Below, piece after piece: positions 50,091 to 58,110 of a stretch of 58,349 nt of DNA. The DNA comes from JACRAO01 sp964490895. Its GTDB lineage: Bacteria > Bdellovibrionota > UBA1018. The notes beneath the pieces are model-generated. The model was not told the origin of the DNA. It made no database searches and saw only the letters and a program-made list of their open reading frames with translations. A program made the position numbers and the translations under genes. Every line of letters begins with the position of its first letter. The stretch's first letter is position 1. Where the stretch lies: positions 1 through 58,349 of the forward strand of contig CAZBEI010000056.1 of assembly GCA_964490895.1 (NCBI GenBank), written 5' to 3'.

Positions 50091-51263
50091 ATGTCATCCC
50101 AAAGAAATATTTTATCTAGAGCCTTTGTTTCAGAACTAAGAACAAGGCTTCGAGAGAAATCGCCCTTAATCCAGGTGTTACTGGGTCCAAGACAAGTTGG
50201 GAAAACTACGGGTTTAGGTATTATAGAAAAATATTTCGAAAAAGATCTCCATTATGCAAATGCTGACGAAGCACTCTCTCATTCTTCGTTATGGATTGAC
50301 GAACAGTGGCAAAAAGCCAAACTGATGAGTGATACTCCCATTTTAGTGATCGACGAAGTTCAGAAGATACTTCAGTGGTCTGAACACATTAAGGCCTTGT
50401 GGGATCACGAGAAGCGAAATAAAAAATCTTTTCGACTCATTCTATCCAGTTCAAGTTCGCTCAGCCTCACAGCAGGGCTCGAAGAAAGCCTAGCCGGTCG
50501 GTTTGAAATCATCCCCGTTTATCATTGGAGTTATGTCGAATGTAAAAAACACTTTAATTTCACACTAGACCAATATTTGCTTTTTGGGGGATACCCCGAG
50601 TCAGTGCGGTTTATAAAGAACTTTAAGCGCTGGCAAAACTATCTGAAGCAATCCATCATTGAAACAGTGATCGGAAAAGATATCCTTAGGCTTGCATCTG
50701 TAAAAAAGCCTGCTTTATTTCGACAGGCTTTTGAGGTGATTTCTTCTTACCCAGCCCAAGAAGTAAGTTTGAACAAAATTTTAGGCCAACTCCAAGAAGG
50801 GGGAAATGTAGATCTTGTTAAACATTACCTTACCCTTTTTGAGGGGGCGTTTTTATTTAAAACCATTCAAAAATATTCTCCTTCTAGTATTTCACAAAAA
50901 TCTTCCAGTCCTAAAATAATCCCACTGTGTCCAGCGCTGTATTCTTACAAGCTTGGATTACAAGATTTAACAAATTCTGAACTGCGTGGGCATATTTTTG
51001 AAGCCTGTGTCGGTGCTGAATTCGTCAAACTTCAGGGGCAGCTTTTCTATTGGCGCGAAGGCGGAGATTTTGAAGTTGATTTTATTTATCAGAATGGAAC
51101 GCTACTCTATGCGATTGAAGTAAAATCTGGACGCAAAAGAAACACAAAGGGCATGGTTGAGTTTGTTAACAGAAACCCAAAAGCCAAAGCCGTTTTTATT
51201 ACTTCAGAAAATTTTGAAAGCTTTGTTAAAGACCCCGAAGGATTTTTGCTAAAAGTGAGTTGA
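50091..51263 (+). CDS. AAA ATPase with DUF4143 domain (copy 3 of 3)
   Basis: The 390 residues have Walker A GPRQVGKTT (32-40), Walker B LVIDEVQK (D88-E89), the DUF4143 middle region, and a PD-(D/E)xK-like C-terminus with D330, E343 and K345 (FEVDFIYQ, LYAIEVKSGRK). A sensor-like SSSSSLSL replaces the more usual GSS motif. It is divergent from ATPase 2, sharing a 272-bp gap. No SD is visible. Whether these ATPases defend, regulate or are selfish is not known. Confidence 0.85.
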   Translation: MSSQRNILSRAFVSELRTRLREKSPLIQVLLGPRQVGKTTGLGIIEKYFEKDLHYANADEALSHSSLWIDEQWQKAKLMSDTPILVIDEVQKILQWSEHIKALWDHEKRNKKSFRLILSSSSSLSLTAGLEESLAGRFEIIPVYHWSYVECKKHFNFTLDQYLLFGGYPESVRFIKNFKRWQNYLKQSIIETVIGKDILRLASVKKPALFRQAFEVISSYPAQEVSLNKILGQLQEGGNVDLVKHYLTLFEGAFLFKTIQKYSPSSISQKSSSPKIIPLCPALYSYKLGLQDLTNSELRGHIFEACVGAEFVKLQGQLFYWREGGDFEVDFIYQNGTLLYAIEVKSGRKRNTKGMVEFVNRNPKAKAVFITSENFESFVKDPEGFLLKVS

Positions 51264-51452
51264 CTGTATTTTGTCTACTTCGCAACCTACTTCTTCAGGA
51301 GAAGTAAAAACTACTCTGACACTAGCACTGTTGTTATGAGTGCTAATCAAAATAATTTCTATTTTCTCTTTATTTTTATTATGCCAATCAAGAGTGGTTG
51401 TCCATAAATTCTTTCTGATCTCGTTGAAAATTTTATCAGGACCTCTACTCAT
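51249..51452 (-). CDS. Small hypothetical protein
   Basis: This 67-residue frame starts at ATG 51452, with AAGG about 11 nt upstream, and overlaps the end of ATPase 3 in antisense by 15 bp. The central stretch EKIEIILISTHNNSASVRVVFTS is beta-like. No family is recognised and the coding evidence is weak. Confidence 0.3.
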   Translation of the reverse strand: MSRGPDKIFNEIRKNLWTTTLDWHNKNKEKIEIILISTHNNSASVRVVFTSPEEVGCEVDKIQSTHF

Positions 51453-51519
51453 CCATCTAGTACCTTGACCACTAAGAATTTAGTGGTCAGAGCACTAGTT
51501 ATGTTGCTTAAGCTATATA

Positions 51520-51954
51520 TCAATTTAAATTAAAAATTGGTTTCTTATATGTGACAGCTTTGAGCTTCCAGCCTTCACGCTCATAAAATTTTTTTCCAGA
51601 TTCATTTTCAATCCCAGTGCAAAGCCTCAAGCTTCTACATTCAAGGTTCTTTGCTTCTTCTTCAGCAAATTTTAGTAATTGTTTCCCAATACCCTTGGAT
51701 CGCATCGACTGAGTGGTCACAAGATCATCCACATACAAATGCTTTCCATGAACTAAATCAAATAAGATGCGATATCCCATCACGCCAATGCAGGTATTTT
51801 CCTGATAAATTGCCACGATTTTATAATTGTCGTGTTGTTTGGCTCTTTCATATAAAAACAAAAAATCACTAAATGAAAGCTGGGTACGTAGTTCTCTAAT
51901 GATCGGGAATACAGCTTCGAGTTCATTTTTATCGGTAATCTCCTTAATTATCAT
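51520..51954 (-). CDS. GNAT acetyltransferase
   Basis: From ATG 51954 (ATGA overlap with the DUF1543 stop) the 144 residues have the GNAT core: YVDDLVTTQSMRSKGIGKQLL (acetyl-CoA loop RxxGIG at about 83-88) and the C-terminal ESGKKFYEREGWK. It transfers an acetyl group to an unknown amine. It is last in the xre-cupin/AlkD-like/DUF1543 operon. Confidence 0.82.
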   Translation of the reverse strand: MIIKEITDKNELEAVFPIIRELRTQLSFSDFLFLYERAKQHDNYKIVAIYQENTCIGVMGYRILFDLVHGKHLYVDDLVTTQSMRSKGIGKQLLKFAEEEAKNLECRSLRLCTGIENESGKKFYEREGWKLKAVTYKKPIFNLN

Positions 51955-52283
51955 ACGGGACCTGTATTCTCGATGCATACCGCTTGTGGAGGAGTGGGTT
52001 CTTTAGATTTTAACGCTAGGTCACGATGGCGGCTGCTGATCACAATAGTTTTTCCATTTAAAGCAGGATCTTCTTTTGTAAAAATAGAGTAACCGTTCAC
52101 TGCTTGAATCTCTTGAATTCCATCTACATGCATTCGTTTGGCCTTGAATTCTGGTGAAAATTTTACTTTACTTCTCGCATCTTCAAAGGAATCTGCCACA
52201 ACAAATAGATTGACATGAGACTCATAAATGCCATCACATAGTTCTGAATCATAAAATCCGCAATGGACTAAAAAGAGTTTCAT
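51951..52283 (-). CDS. DUF1543 family protein
   Basis: The 110 residues start MKLFLVHCGFYDSELCDGIYESH and continue with FVVADSFEDARSKVK and HVDGIQEIQAVNGYSIF, the DUF1543 pattern. The function of the family is unknown. It overlaps its neighbours by 4 bp at each end (ATGA), so it is tightly coupled. Confidence 0.7.
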   Translation of the reverse strand: MKLFLVHCGFYDSELCDGIYESHVNLFVVADSFEDARSKVKFSPEFKAKRMHVDGIQEIQAVNGYSIFTKEDPALNGKTIVISSRHRDLALKSKEPTPPQAVCIENTGPV

Positions 52284-53131
52284 TTTTTCCCCGCCTTTCT
52301 CAGTCCCTTTAAATGCGCTCGTTGCTTTTGAGACATTTTTTCCGTAGCGGCAGAAAATGCAGTAGCACTGAGTTTTTTGATATTTTGTTCGATGAATGCA
52401 TAGGTCGGCTCTGGATAAACATTGCTCGTCTCACGAAGGGTCCAACCAACGCCCTTTTGCACATAGTAATGGTCGAATTCGAGTTGAGGCTTCAGTAAAA
52501 CTAAAATCTTTTTGAGCGGAAGGACCTTCTCTCTTTGGGAGCTGTAATAAATCAGACTAACGATGGAAAGCCTTCGCAACCAGGAATTCTTCGAACCATT
52601 CCACGTGACCAGTGTTGGATAAACGAGGCCGGGAGTACCTTCGAGGATTCGCGCATAAATTCCAGAAAGGGTGTCTGAGTGTGCCCAATTATCGATTCTA
52701 GATGACCACTTTTTTAGGTAGGGCCAGTATCTTTTTAAAATTACTCGCTGTTTAGAATCGCAGAACCAAGCCAGAGCAAGTGACATCACCTCATAGCAAT
52801 CCGAAAGGTGCCATATCCGGTCCCAAATCATGGCCAGATCTTTAGGCTCATTTTTGGAAAATGAAAAGCCTGTGCGCATCGCTTCATCGAGTTGGGGAAC
52901 GCGCAGTCCTATGTACCTTAGTTTGGATTGGCCACCACCAATGTAGGTTCCTGGATTTTGGGAAGATGTCCTTTTTGGAAATAAGAACAAGGCTTGTTCA
53001 ATTTCAGTAGCATAATGAAAAGCGATTTTCAAATCAGCCGGAGTAGTGATTTCCCGAAGGTTCATAGTCGCTCCATATGGTTCAGGATCACTGTTTCGCC
53101 ATTGAGGGGTAGGTTTTCCATACTTGCCCAT
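52280..53131 (-). CDS. AlkD-like DNA alkylation repair protein
   Basis: From ATG 53131 (GGAG 7 nt upstream) the 283 residues form HEAT-like helices. The motifs SRIDNWAHSDTLSG (site of the catalytic Asp in AlkD) and YVQKGVGWTLRETSNVYP are those of the AlkD/DNA alkylation repair family, which excises N3- and N7-alkyl purines. A TTG at 53137 overlapping the upstream stop is an alternative start. It follows the XRE-cupin regulator gene. Confidence 0.8.
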   Translation of the reverse strand: MGKYGKPTPQWRNSDPEPYGATMNLREITTPADLKIAFHYATEIEQALFLFPKRTSSQNPGTYIGGGQSKLRYIGLRVPQLDEAMRTGFSFSKNEPKDLAMIWDRIWHLSDCYEVMSLALAWFCDSKQRVILKRYWPYLKKWSSRIDNWAHSDTLSGIYARILEGTPGLVYPTLVTWNGSKNSWLRRLSIVSLIYYSSQREKVLPLKKILVLLKPQLEFDHYYVQKGVGWTLRETSNVYPEPTYAFIEQNIKKLSATAFSAATEKMSQKQRAHLKGLRKAGKK

Positions 53132-53133
53132 TT

Positions 53134-53706
53134 TCAAACTCCATGTGGTGCTAAAACCACCACGCTAAAACAATCGGCCTTGCTTTTACCAGTGCTGTGA
53201 TATGAGTGCGGCTGATCTCCAGGGAATGCAAAAACATCTCCAGGCCCAATTTTGTAATGCTCTCCAGCCACACGAACTTCTACAGTGCCACTCACACACA
53301 TTAAATACTCTTTTGTGTTGGGAGTATGTGGGACTCCTCCCATTCTCCCTCCTGCTTCAATTTCCATTCGGTCGATCTCCATACCTGGAATTGAGTCAGG
53401 CAAAAGTTTATAGACCTCTGCCATTCCATTTGCTCTTTTTTGTTTTGGGACCTCGCTTTTTTTGATGAGCTTACAACTCGCTCTGGGACGACTCAGCAGT
53501 TCTTCGATAGAAATCTGTAGTGCAGCTGTTACCAGCACTAGGTTTTGTAAAGAGGGATTGCCCTGCCCTGATTCTAGATAAGTAATGGTCGAACGAGGCA
53601 CCCCCGCAAGCTTAGAAAGTGCAAGCTGACTCAAGTTTCGTTTCTTTCTTAGGTGTGACACGTTTTGAGCCAGGTACTTTGAGATCAATGTTAAATCATT
53701 AGCCAT
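53134..53706 (-). CDS. XRE-family regulator with cupin domain
   Basis: From ATG 53706 the 190 residues have an N-terminal helix-turn-helix (NLSQLALSKLAGVPRSTITYLESG) and a C-terminal cupin (about 110-185: GVPHTPNTKEYLMCVSGTVEVRV, GDVFAFPGDQPHSYHS). Such proteins sense small molecules with the cupin and repress or activate neighbouring genes. The promoter should lie in the gap of about 75 bp to the divergent VOC gene. The other start, six codons upstream, is possible. Confidence 0.85.
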   Translation of the reverse strand: MANDLTLISKYLAQNVSHLRKKRNLSQLALSKLAGVPRSTITYLESGQGNPSLQNLVLVTAALQISIEELLSRPRASCKLIKKSEVPKQKRANGMAEVYKLLPDSIPGMEIDRMEIEAGGRMGGVPHTPNTKEYLMCVSGTVEVRVAGEHYKIGPGDVFAFPGDQPHSYHSTGKSKADCFSVVVLAPHGV

Positions 53707-53780
53707 TAGTCGCTTTATTAGCACTTAAGTTCATATTTTGTCTAGAGGGGACTAGCATGTGTTTAAAAGGAGCAATAATT

Positions 53781-54071
53781 ATGAGCCTAAATATGAATAG
53801 TCCGAGCTTGGACCATTTAAACATGACAGTTCAAAACTACAGCGAGGCTATAAAATGGTACACGAAGATCTTTGGTTTTGAAGAGGTTGAGTATGGGTTA
53901 ACAAAAGAGGGACATCCATGGGAGAGTATCGTTCGTGATCATCGCTTGCCCACCTATTATGGCAGCCCACTTAGGTATCCACATTCGACATCTTGGTATG
54001 TGAAAGATCCATCTGGATATATGATCGAGGTCGCGTTGTGGGATGAGGATCGTGTGGAGTTTGATCAGTGA
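53781..54071 (+). CDS. VOC (glyoxalase) family protein, shortened
   Basis: From ATG 53781 (GGAG 9 nt upstream) the 96 residues contain a metal-ligand histidine near HLNMTVQN, the helix YSEAIKWYTKIFGFEEVEY, and a C-terminal WYVKDPSGYMIEVALW with the glutamate ligand. About 25-30 residues usual between these halves in VOC proteins are missing (between ESIVRDH and RLPTYYG). An internal deletion that kept the frame, or a naturally short domain, could explain this. Divergent from the XRE-cupin gene. Confidence 0.65.
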   Translation: MSLNMNSPSLDHLNMTVQNYSEAIKWYTKIFGFEEVEYGLTKEGHPWESIVRDHRLPTYYGSPLRYPHSTSWYVKDPSGYMIEVALWDEDRVEFDQ

Positions 54072-54129
54072 ATATTTTGACATGGAATTTATATGGTCAT
54101 GACACGGAAGCTTTCATGGGGAGGGGATA

Positions 54130-54228
54130 TTGATTTTTAAAGATGGGGAAGAAATTTTATTCAAACTCTATCGCCCAGAGGGGGCATTTTCAGATTATAT
54201 CCAGTCTCTTTGCGGGGTGATTATTTGA
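54130..54228 (+). other. Possible small ORF or gene remnant
   Basis: TTG 54130, preceded by GGAGGGG, opens 32 codons reading MIFKDGEEILFKLYRPEGAF and on to TGA. It overlaps the end of the convergent GNAT gene by 39 bp. It looks protein-like and could be the tail of a lost gene, but nothing identifies it. Confidence 0.2.
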
Positions 54229-54795
54229 GTCCAAAGAAATCTGCATCAAAACAACTTCATGCTCTCCATCTTTTTCAGAGCCAGCCTCAAGAAAACCTAG
54301 CTTCTTATAAAGAGGGTAGGTTCCCCGAAAGACTCTTGGTTCATCAAACGGTCTAACTGGATAAGCTTCAAGAACAGAGGCTCCCTTTGTAGTAGCCTCT
54401 CTTATGATTGCTTGGATAATCAAATCTGATAAGCCCTTGCCACGAAAAGTCTCTTTTATAGCAAGGCAACCGACACTCCAAACCGTGTCAGAATAAATTG
54501 AAAGTCTACTTCCAAGTTTTTCCTTTAAAAATGGAAAAGCCGTTTTAGGGCCAGAGCCTGTCCAACCCACCAAGTGATAATCTTGGTAGATCAAATATCC
54601 AACATGCTTGCCTTCTTCTACATTTCTTTTGGTTATTTGAAAATTCGGTTGCGATTTATCATGACACCGAGAGACCCAGTCGTCACTATAGCTTGTCCAA
54701 ACAGCACAGAAACAACCTCCAAACTCACTCGATCCTAGCAATTCTCTAAAGGTATCGAGTTTTTCTGTTTTGAGAGGTTCTAATTTTATTTTCAT
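54190..54795 (-). CDS. GNAT acetyltransferase (second)
   Basis: The 201 residues include VGYLIYQDYHLVGW and the acetyl-CoA motif CLAIKETFRGKGLSDLII (RGKGL at about 118-122). The C-terminal YPLYKKLGFLEAG closes the GNAT fold. It overlaps the HAD gene by 50 bp, so it is co-translated. Substrate unknown. Confidence 0.8.
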   Translation of the reverse strand: MKIKLEPLKTEKLDTFRELLGSSEFGGCFCAVWTSYSDDWVSRCHDKSQPNFQITKRNVEEGKHVGYLIYQDYHLVGWTGSGPKTAFPFLKEKLGSRLSIYSDTVWSVGCLAIKETFRGKGLSDLIIQAIIREATTKGASVLEAYPVRPFDEPRVFRGTYPLYKKLGFLEAGSEKDGEHEVVLMQISLDSNNHPAKRLDII

Positions 54796-55438
54796 TCGCG
54801 ACCCATGTGCAGGTTTTTAGCAAATCCTCCCAGGATGTACAAACTCTATCAGCTCCTGCATTATTCAATTCAGAGAGAGATCCGTAGCCCCAGGTCACTC
54901 CAATAGAATGGATTTTTGTTTTTTTAGCACCAATAATGTCATGCTCTCGATCTCCAATCATGATTGTATGTTTTGGGTTTAAATCTTCCCGATGAATCAA
55001 ATACTGCAGGAGTTCTCCTTTGTCACTTCGTACTCCAGAAATCTCACTTCCATAGATGTTTTTAAAATAATGATCTTTTTTAAAATGCCTGAGGAGAGGA
55101 AGAACAAATACAGTAGGTTTAGAGGTTGCTACGAAAAGTTGGTGATGTTCATTTAAGTTTTCTAAGCATTGACTCGCTTCAGGGTAAAATCGGTATTGAA
55201 AAATCCCAATATCTGCATGATGTTTACGATAGGAACTTAAGACAGCCTCTAGCTTTGGAGAAGAATTTTTTCCAAGAATGTTTTTTAGAGAAAGATGTAG
55301 AGGTGGGCCAATGCATTTTTGTAATTCTTTCATGTCTGGACATCTTAAATGGTGTTCCGCAAAAGCGTGATGAATGCTGCTAGAAAAAGCTTCAAATGGG
55401 TCTGCTAAAGTTCCATCGAGATCAAACAGAAGGTTCAT
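54746..55438 (-). CDS. HAD-family phosphatase (phosphoglycolate-phosphatase-like)
   Basis: The 230 residues have HAD motif I FDLDGTLAD (6-14), motif II TSKP, motif III lysine, and motif IV IGDREHDIIGA. The cap-domain helices in between match Gph/PGP-like enzymes. A small frame stops on its start codon (TAATG). The C-terminal 30 residues extend into the GNAT gene and are Lys/Asn-rich. Confidence 0.83.
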   Translation of the reverse strand: MNLLFDLDGTLADPFEAFSSSIHHAFAEHHLRCPDMKELQKCIGPPLHLSLKNILGKNSSPKLEAVLSSYRKHHADIGIFQYRFYPEASQCLENLNEHHQLFVATSKPTVFVLPLLRHFKKDHYFKNIYGSEISGVRSDKGELLQYLIHREDLNPKHTIMIGDREHDIIGAKKTKIHSIGVTWGYGSLSELNNAGADRVCTSWEDLLKTCTWVANENKIRTSQNRKTRYL

Positions 55439-55548
55439 TAGTCCGCCTCAATTGCGAAATGGAAACGATGTATTTTTAAAACTTTAATCAACTCTTCCGT
55501 GGGTGTTCTTCCCTTGTGAATTGTGCCAACGAAAACGAGATTGCTCAT
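55438..55548 (-). CDS. Small ORF coupled to the HAD gene
   Basis: ATG 55548 to TAA 55438 gives 36 residues, MSNLVFVGTIHKGRTPTEEL and on. The stop overlaps the HAD start as TAATG and the start lies 7 bp after the crotonase pseudogene. It slightly resembles the beginning of DUF488-type proteins and may be a truncated remnant or a real leader peptide. Confidence 0.3.
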   Translation of the reverse strand: MSNLVFVGTIHKGRTPTEELIKVLKIHRFHFAIEAD

Positions 55549-55554
55549 TACTAA

Positions 55555-56363
55555 TTACTCTTTAGAGGAGCCTGGGCGACGAGGCAAGCCAGGAGTTTTA
55601 TAACCATTCGACGCTCCTTGGTCTGGGTGTTGTTTTTTTGTAAAACGATCTGCACCGTTTAGAAGCGCTTTGAGGGGCAATTGATTAAAACATTGAGCTT
55701 CAATCTTGAGTCCCTCAGACAAAGGTAAGCCAAAACCACGGATGGCAGCTTCTTTATCAGTTCGGATAGCTTCTTGTGGGAGTGATGCGATGAATTCTCC
55801 TAATTCAAGTGCTTTTGCAAGTGATTGACCCTTGGAGACAATCGAATTTACAAGGCCAATACGCTCAGCTTCTTCTGCGTTGATGATTCGTCCTGAAAGA
55901 ATCAGTTCCATTGCTCGACCTAAACCTATGATGCGCGGAAGTCGTTGGGTTCCACCATCTGCTAGACCGATATTCCATCTTCGACAGGTTACACCAAAGG
56001 TGGCATGTTCCTCAGCAATTCGAATATCAGCGAAACATGCCCACTCCAAGCCTCCAGCATAAGCAGCCCCATTAATAGCTGCGATAATGGGCTTATAAAT
56101 ATTTGTCCAACGAGAGGGGCCTAAGATTCCCGGTGCTTCGCCTCTATTATGGAGTTCAATTTCATCAGATCGTGGAGCTAGTGCCTCAACTGCTTTCAAA
56201 TCTGCACCTGCACAGAAAGCTTGATTGCCTACACCGGTTAGAATTGCAACATAGAGATCAGGATCGTCACGAAATGTTTTCCAGGCTAAGATTAATTCCT
56301 TGTGTGCTGTTGGTCCAATGCAATTCGGTTTTGTCGCTCAAAGCGTATTTCAGTAAAGTTCAT
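55555..56363 (-). pseudogene. Enoyl-CoA hydratase/isomerase (crotonase) with deletion and frameshift
   Basis: The gene starts at ATG 56363 with MNFTEIRFERQNRIAL, then the frame shifts. Reading resumes two frames over with IGPTAHKELILAWKTF and continues through the oxyanion-hole segments AFCAGAD and NGAAYAGGLE to a normal end (214 residues from TTG 56199). About 12 residues of the conserved ITLNRPExLNA segment are missing at the join. The net loss of one base modulo three explains the shift. The full-length gene would encode about 280 residues. No intact product is expected. Confidence 0.7.
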
Positions 56364-56488
56364 AATTTAGCTCCAGTGATTTTAATATTATCTCAACAAT
56401 ACAGAGTGTCAATTTTTTATATATTTGAGGGGTCACGTGACTACGTTTGTCTGAGCTTGTGAAAAAAATTCTTTTCCCACCAAGAGAT

Positions 56489-56497
56489 CATTGTTAT
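56489..56497 (+). promoter_or_regulatory. -10 box before the methyltransferase gene (leaderless candidate)
   Basis: TATAGT lies about 6 nt before the ATG and no SD is present. The arrangement TTATAGT-n6-ATG is nearly the same as that in front of ATPase 1. No matching -35 was found. Confidence 0.4.
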
Positions 56498-56506
56498 AGT
56501 TAGATC

Positions 56507-57310
56507 ATGCAAAAATTGAAACAAATTATTTCCTCGGTTTATGGACAACAAGACTTAGGAGCGCATCCTTATTTTCTAGGAGGCTACATTAATTTTGGAT
56601 TTTGGAGGAATATTCCAATTACAAAGAGTATTTCAATACAAAATAGAATCAAGGCATCTCGTGCTTTGTACTTTCAACTTTTTGAACTTTTAAATCTAGG
56701 CAAAGAAGATATCGTGCTTGAGATCGCATGTGGGCATGGCTTGGGCAGTGCGATAGCTCTTACTCAGTTTGGTGTTAAACAAGTCGTTGGATTAGACATC
56801 ACTCCCGAGCAAGTCGACAGAGCAAAGAAAAAGCATGCCCTTTTGATTAAAAAAACTAAAGCCCTTTCTTTTTGTGCTAGGAGTGCAGACAAAACAAATC
56901 TTCCATCAAAAAAATTTACAAAAATTTTTTCTATAGAAGCCGCTCAACATTTTCCATCGATGAAGGCGTTTCTTTTGGAATGTAAACGGCTTTTAAAAAA
57001 TAAAGGGCAGGTTGGAATAACTACTTTCTTTCCAGAATCAAACAAGTCATTGAAAGAAATGAAAAGAGTCATTCCAGAGCTTGATCTCAAAATGCATCCA
57101 ATGACGCCTCTCGATCATTTTTTTAGATTAATTTATGAAACAGATTTTAGACTTCTCCATTTTGAACGAATCGGGAGTCAGGTGTTTCCTGGATTTCACA
57201 GGTGGACTAAAGAATCCGGAAAAAAAGAAAAATGGGGTCCGGTCTGGCACAAAGCCTATCAGCATCGCCTTATAGATTACGTAAACATTATCCTTGAAAC
57301 AGGAGTTTAA
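56507..57310 (+). CDS. SAM-dependent methyltransferase
   Basis: The 267 residues have an N-terminal HPYFLGGYINFGFWRN segment, SAM motif I VLEIACGHGLGSAIAL (about 74-89), acidic LDI after strand 2, and IFSIEAAQHFPS at motif post-I. This resembles small-molecule or sterol-type class I methyltransferases. The substrate is unknown. It precedes the cpYpsA-like gene on the same strand with a gap of about 50 bp. Confidence 0.78.
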   Translation: MQKLKQIISSVYGQQDLGAHPYFLGGYINFGFWRNIPITKSISIQNRIKASRALYFQLFELLNLGKEDIVLEIACGHGLGSAIALTQFGVKQVVGLDITPEQVDRAKKKHALLIKKTKALSFCARSADKTNLPSKKFTKIFSIEAAQHFPSMKAFLLECKRLLKNKGQVGITTFFPESNKSLKEMKRVIPELDLKMHPMTPLDHFFRLIYETDFRLLHFERIGSQVFPGFHRWTKESGKKEKWGPVWHKAYQHRLIDYVNIILETGV

Positions 57311-57360
57311 AATTCCACTACAGCGGCTTAGCTAAGGAATTGGAGAGAAAAAAAGACCTA

Positions 57361-57861
57361 ATGAATATTGTTGTAAAATTTAAAATTATGAGTGGTGGAC
57401 AAACGGGTGTTGATCGAGCAGCTCTTGACGTTGCTTTAGATCAAAATATTTCATGTGGGGGTTGGTGTCCAAAAGGAAGAAAAACAGAAGATGGCACCCT
57501 TTCCAAAATATACCCTCTTCAAGAAACTCCTTCGGATCATTACTCGGAAAGAACAAAATGGAATGTTAGAGATTCGGATGGGACAATGATCTTAACGTGG
57601 GGTCCTCCAAAGAATGGAACTAAATTGACTATCAATATTGCAAAGAAATTAAATAAACCTTACATAATAGTTGATATGATTTCTCCTCCTACGATTTCAG
57701 AAATATTAGATTGGATGGCCACTCATCAGATACAGGTGCTGAATATTGCAGGACCAAGGGGAAGTTTTGCCCCATTTGTTTATTCTGAAGCCCGAGTTTT
57801 TATAGAAATATTAGTTAAAAATATACTGACTGTTCAGCCTCATTCTTCAGGCTCGGTGTAA
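57361..57861 (+). CDS. cpYpsA-like SLOG-superfamily protein
   Basis: From ATG 57361 the 166 residues begin with FKIMSGGQTGVDRAALDVAL, a nucleotide-binding Rossmann-like motif, then GWCPKGRKTEDG and GTMILTWGPPKNGT. This is the pattern of the family once called putative molybdenum carrier and now placed with circularly permuted YpsA in the SLOG superfamily. These are thought to bind nucleotides or ADP-ribose derivatives. A frame to 57340 is possible. It is followed by the REP-like element. Confidence 0.75.
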   Translation: MNIVVKFKIMSGGQTGVDRAALDVALDQNISCGGWCPKGRKTEDGTLSKIYPLQETPSDHYSERTKWNVRDSDGTMILTWGPPKNGTKLTINIAKKLNKPYIIVDMISPPTISEILDWMATHQIQVLNIAGPRGSFAPFVYSEARVFIEILVKNILTVQPHSSGSV

Positions 57862-57874
57862 AAACGGAGTCCCC

Positions 57875-57985
57875 TGACCGCTTTTGGGTAGCCGCCGGGG
57901 TGGACTTATAAAAAAAGATATTTTCAGGCCTTACAAGTGCATGTGTGTTCGCGCAGCATGAAAAGCTGGGAAAAAGTTTATAAAT
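57875..57985. repeat. REP-like element before RAYT copy 2
   Basis: GCCGCCGGGGTG is followed by GGCCTTACAAGTGC, then a hairpin CATGTGTG-TTCG-CGCA-g-CATG with a TTCG loop, then AAAAG and AAAAGTTTA. About 36 bp match the solo copy at 31551-31590 with few differences, and the outline is repeated before RAYT copy 1. It is best read as a REP sequence bound by its transposase. Confidence 0.6.
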
Positions 57986-58062
57986 GTTTATAAAAGTTTA
58001 CAAAATTAAAAATTACTGCGTTTTTAAAATAAAATAATCTGATATCAGATAAAAAAATATGG

Positions 58063-58091
58063 TTGAAATAACATTGCCCTTGTCTTATATA
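58063..58091 (+). promoter_or_regulatory. Promoter of RAYT copy 2
   Basis: TTGAAA (58063-58068), 17-bp spacer, TATATA (58086-58091). It is conserved with the promoter of copy 1. A perfect 12-bp palindrome, TCTGATATCAGA (58038-58049), lies just upstream and is not shared with copy 1. Confidence 0.6.
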
Positions 58092-58110
58092 ACACAACCA
58101 GGATGTTCGA

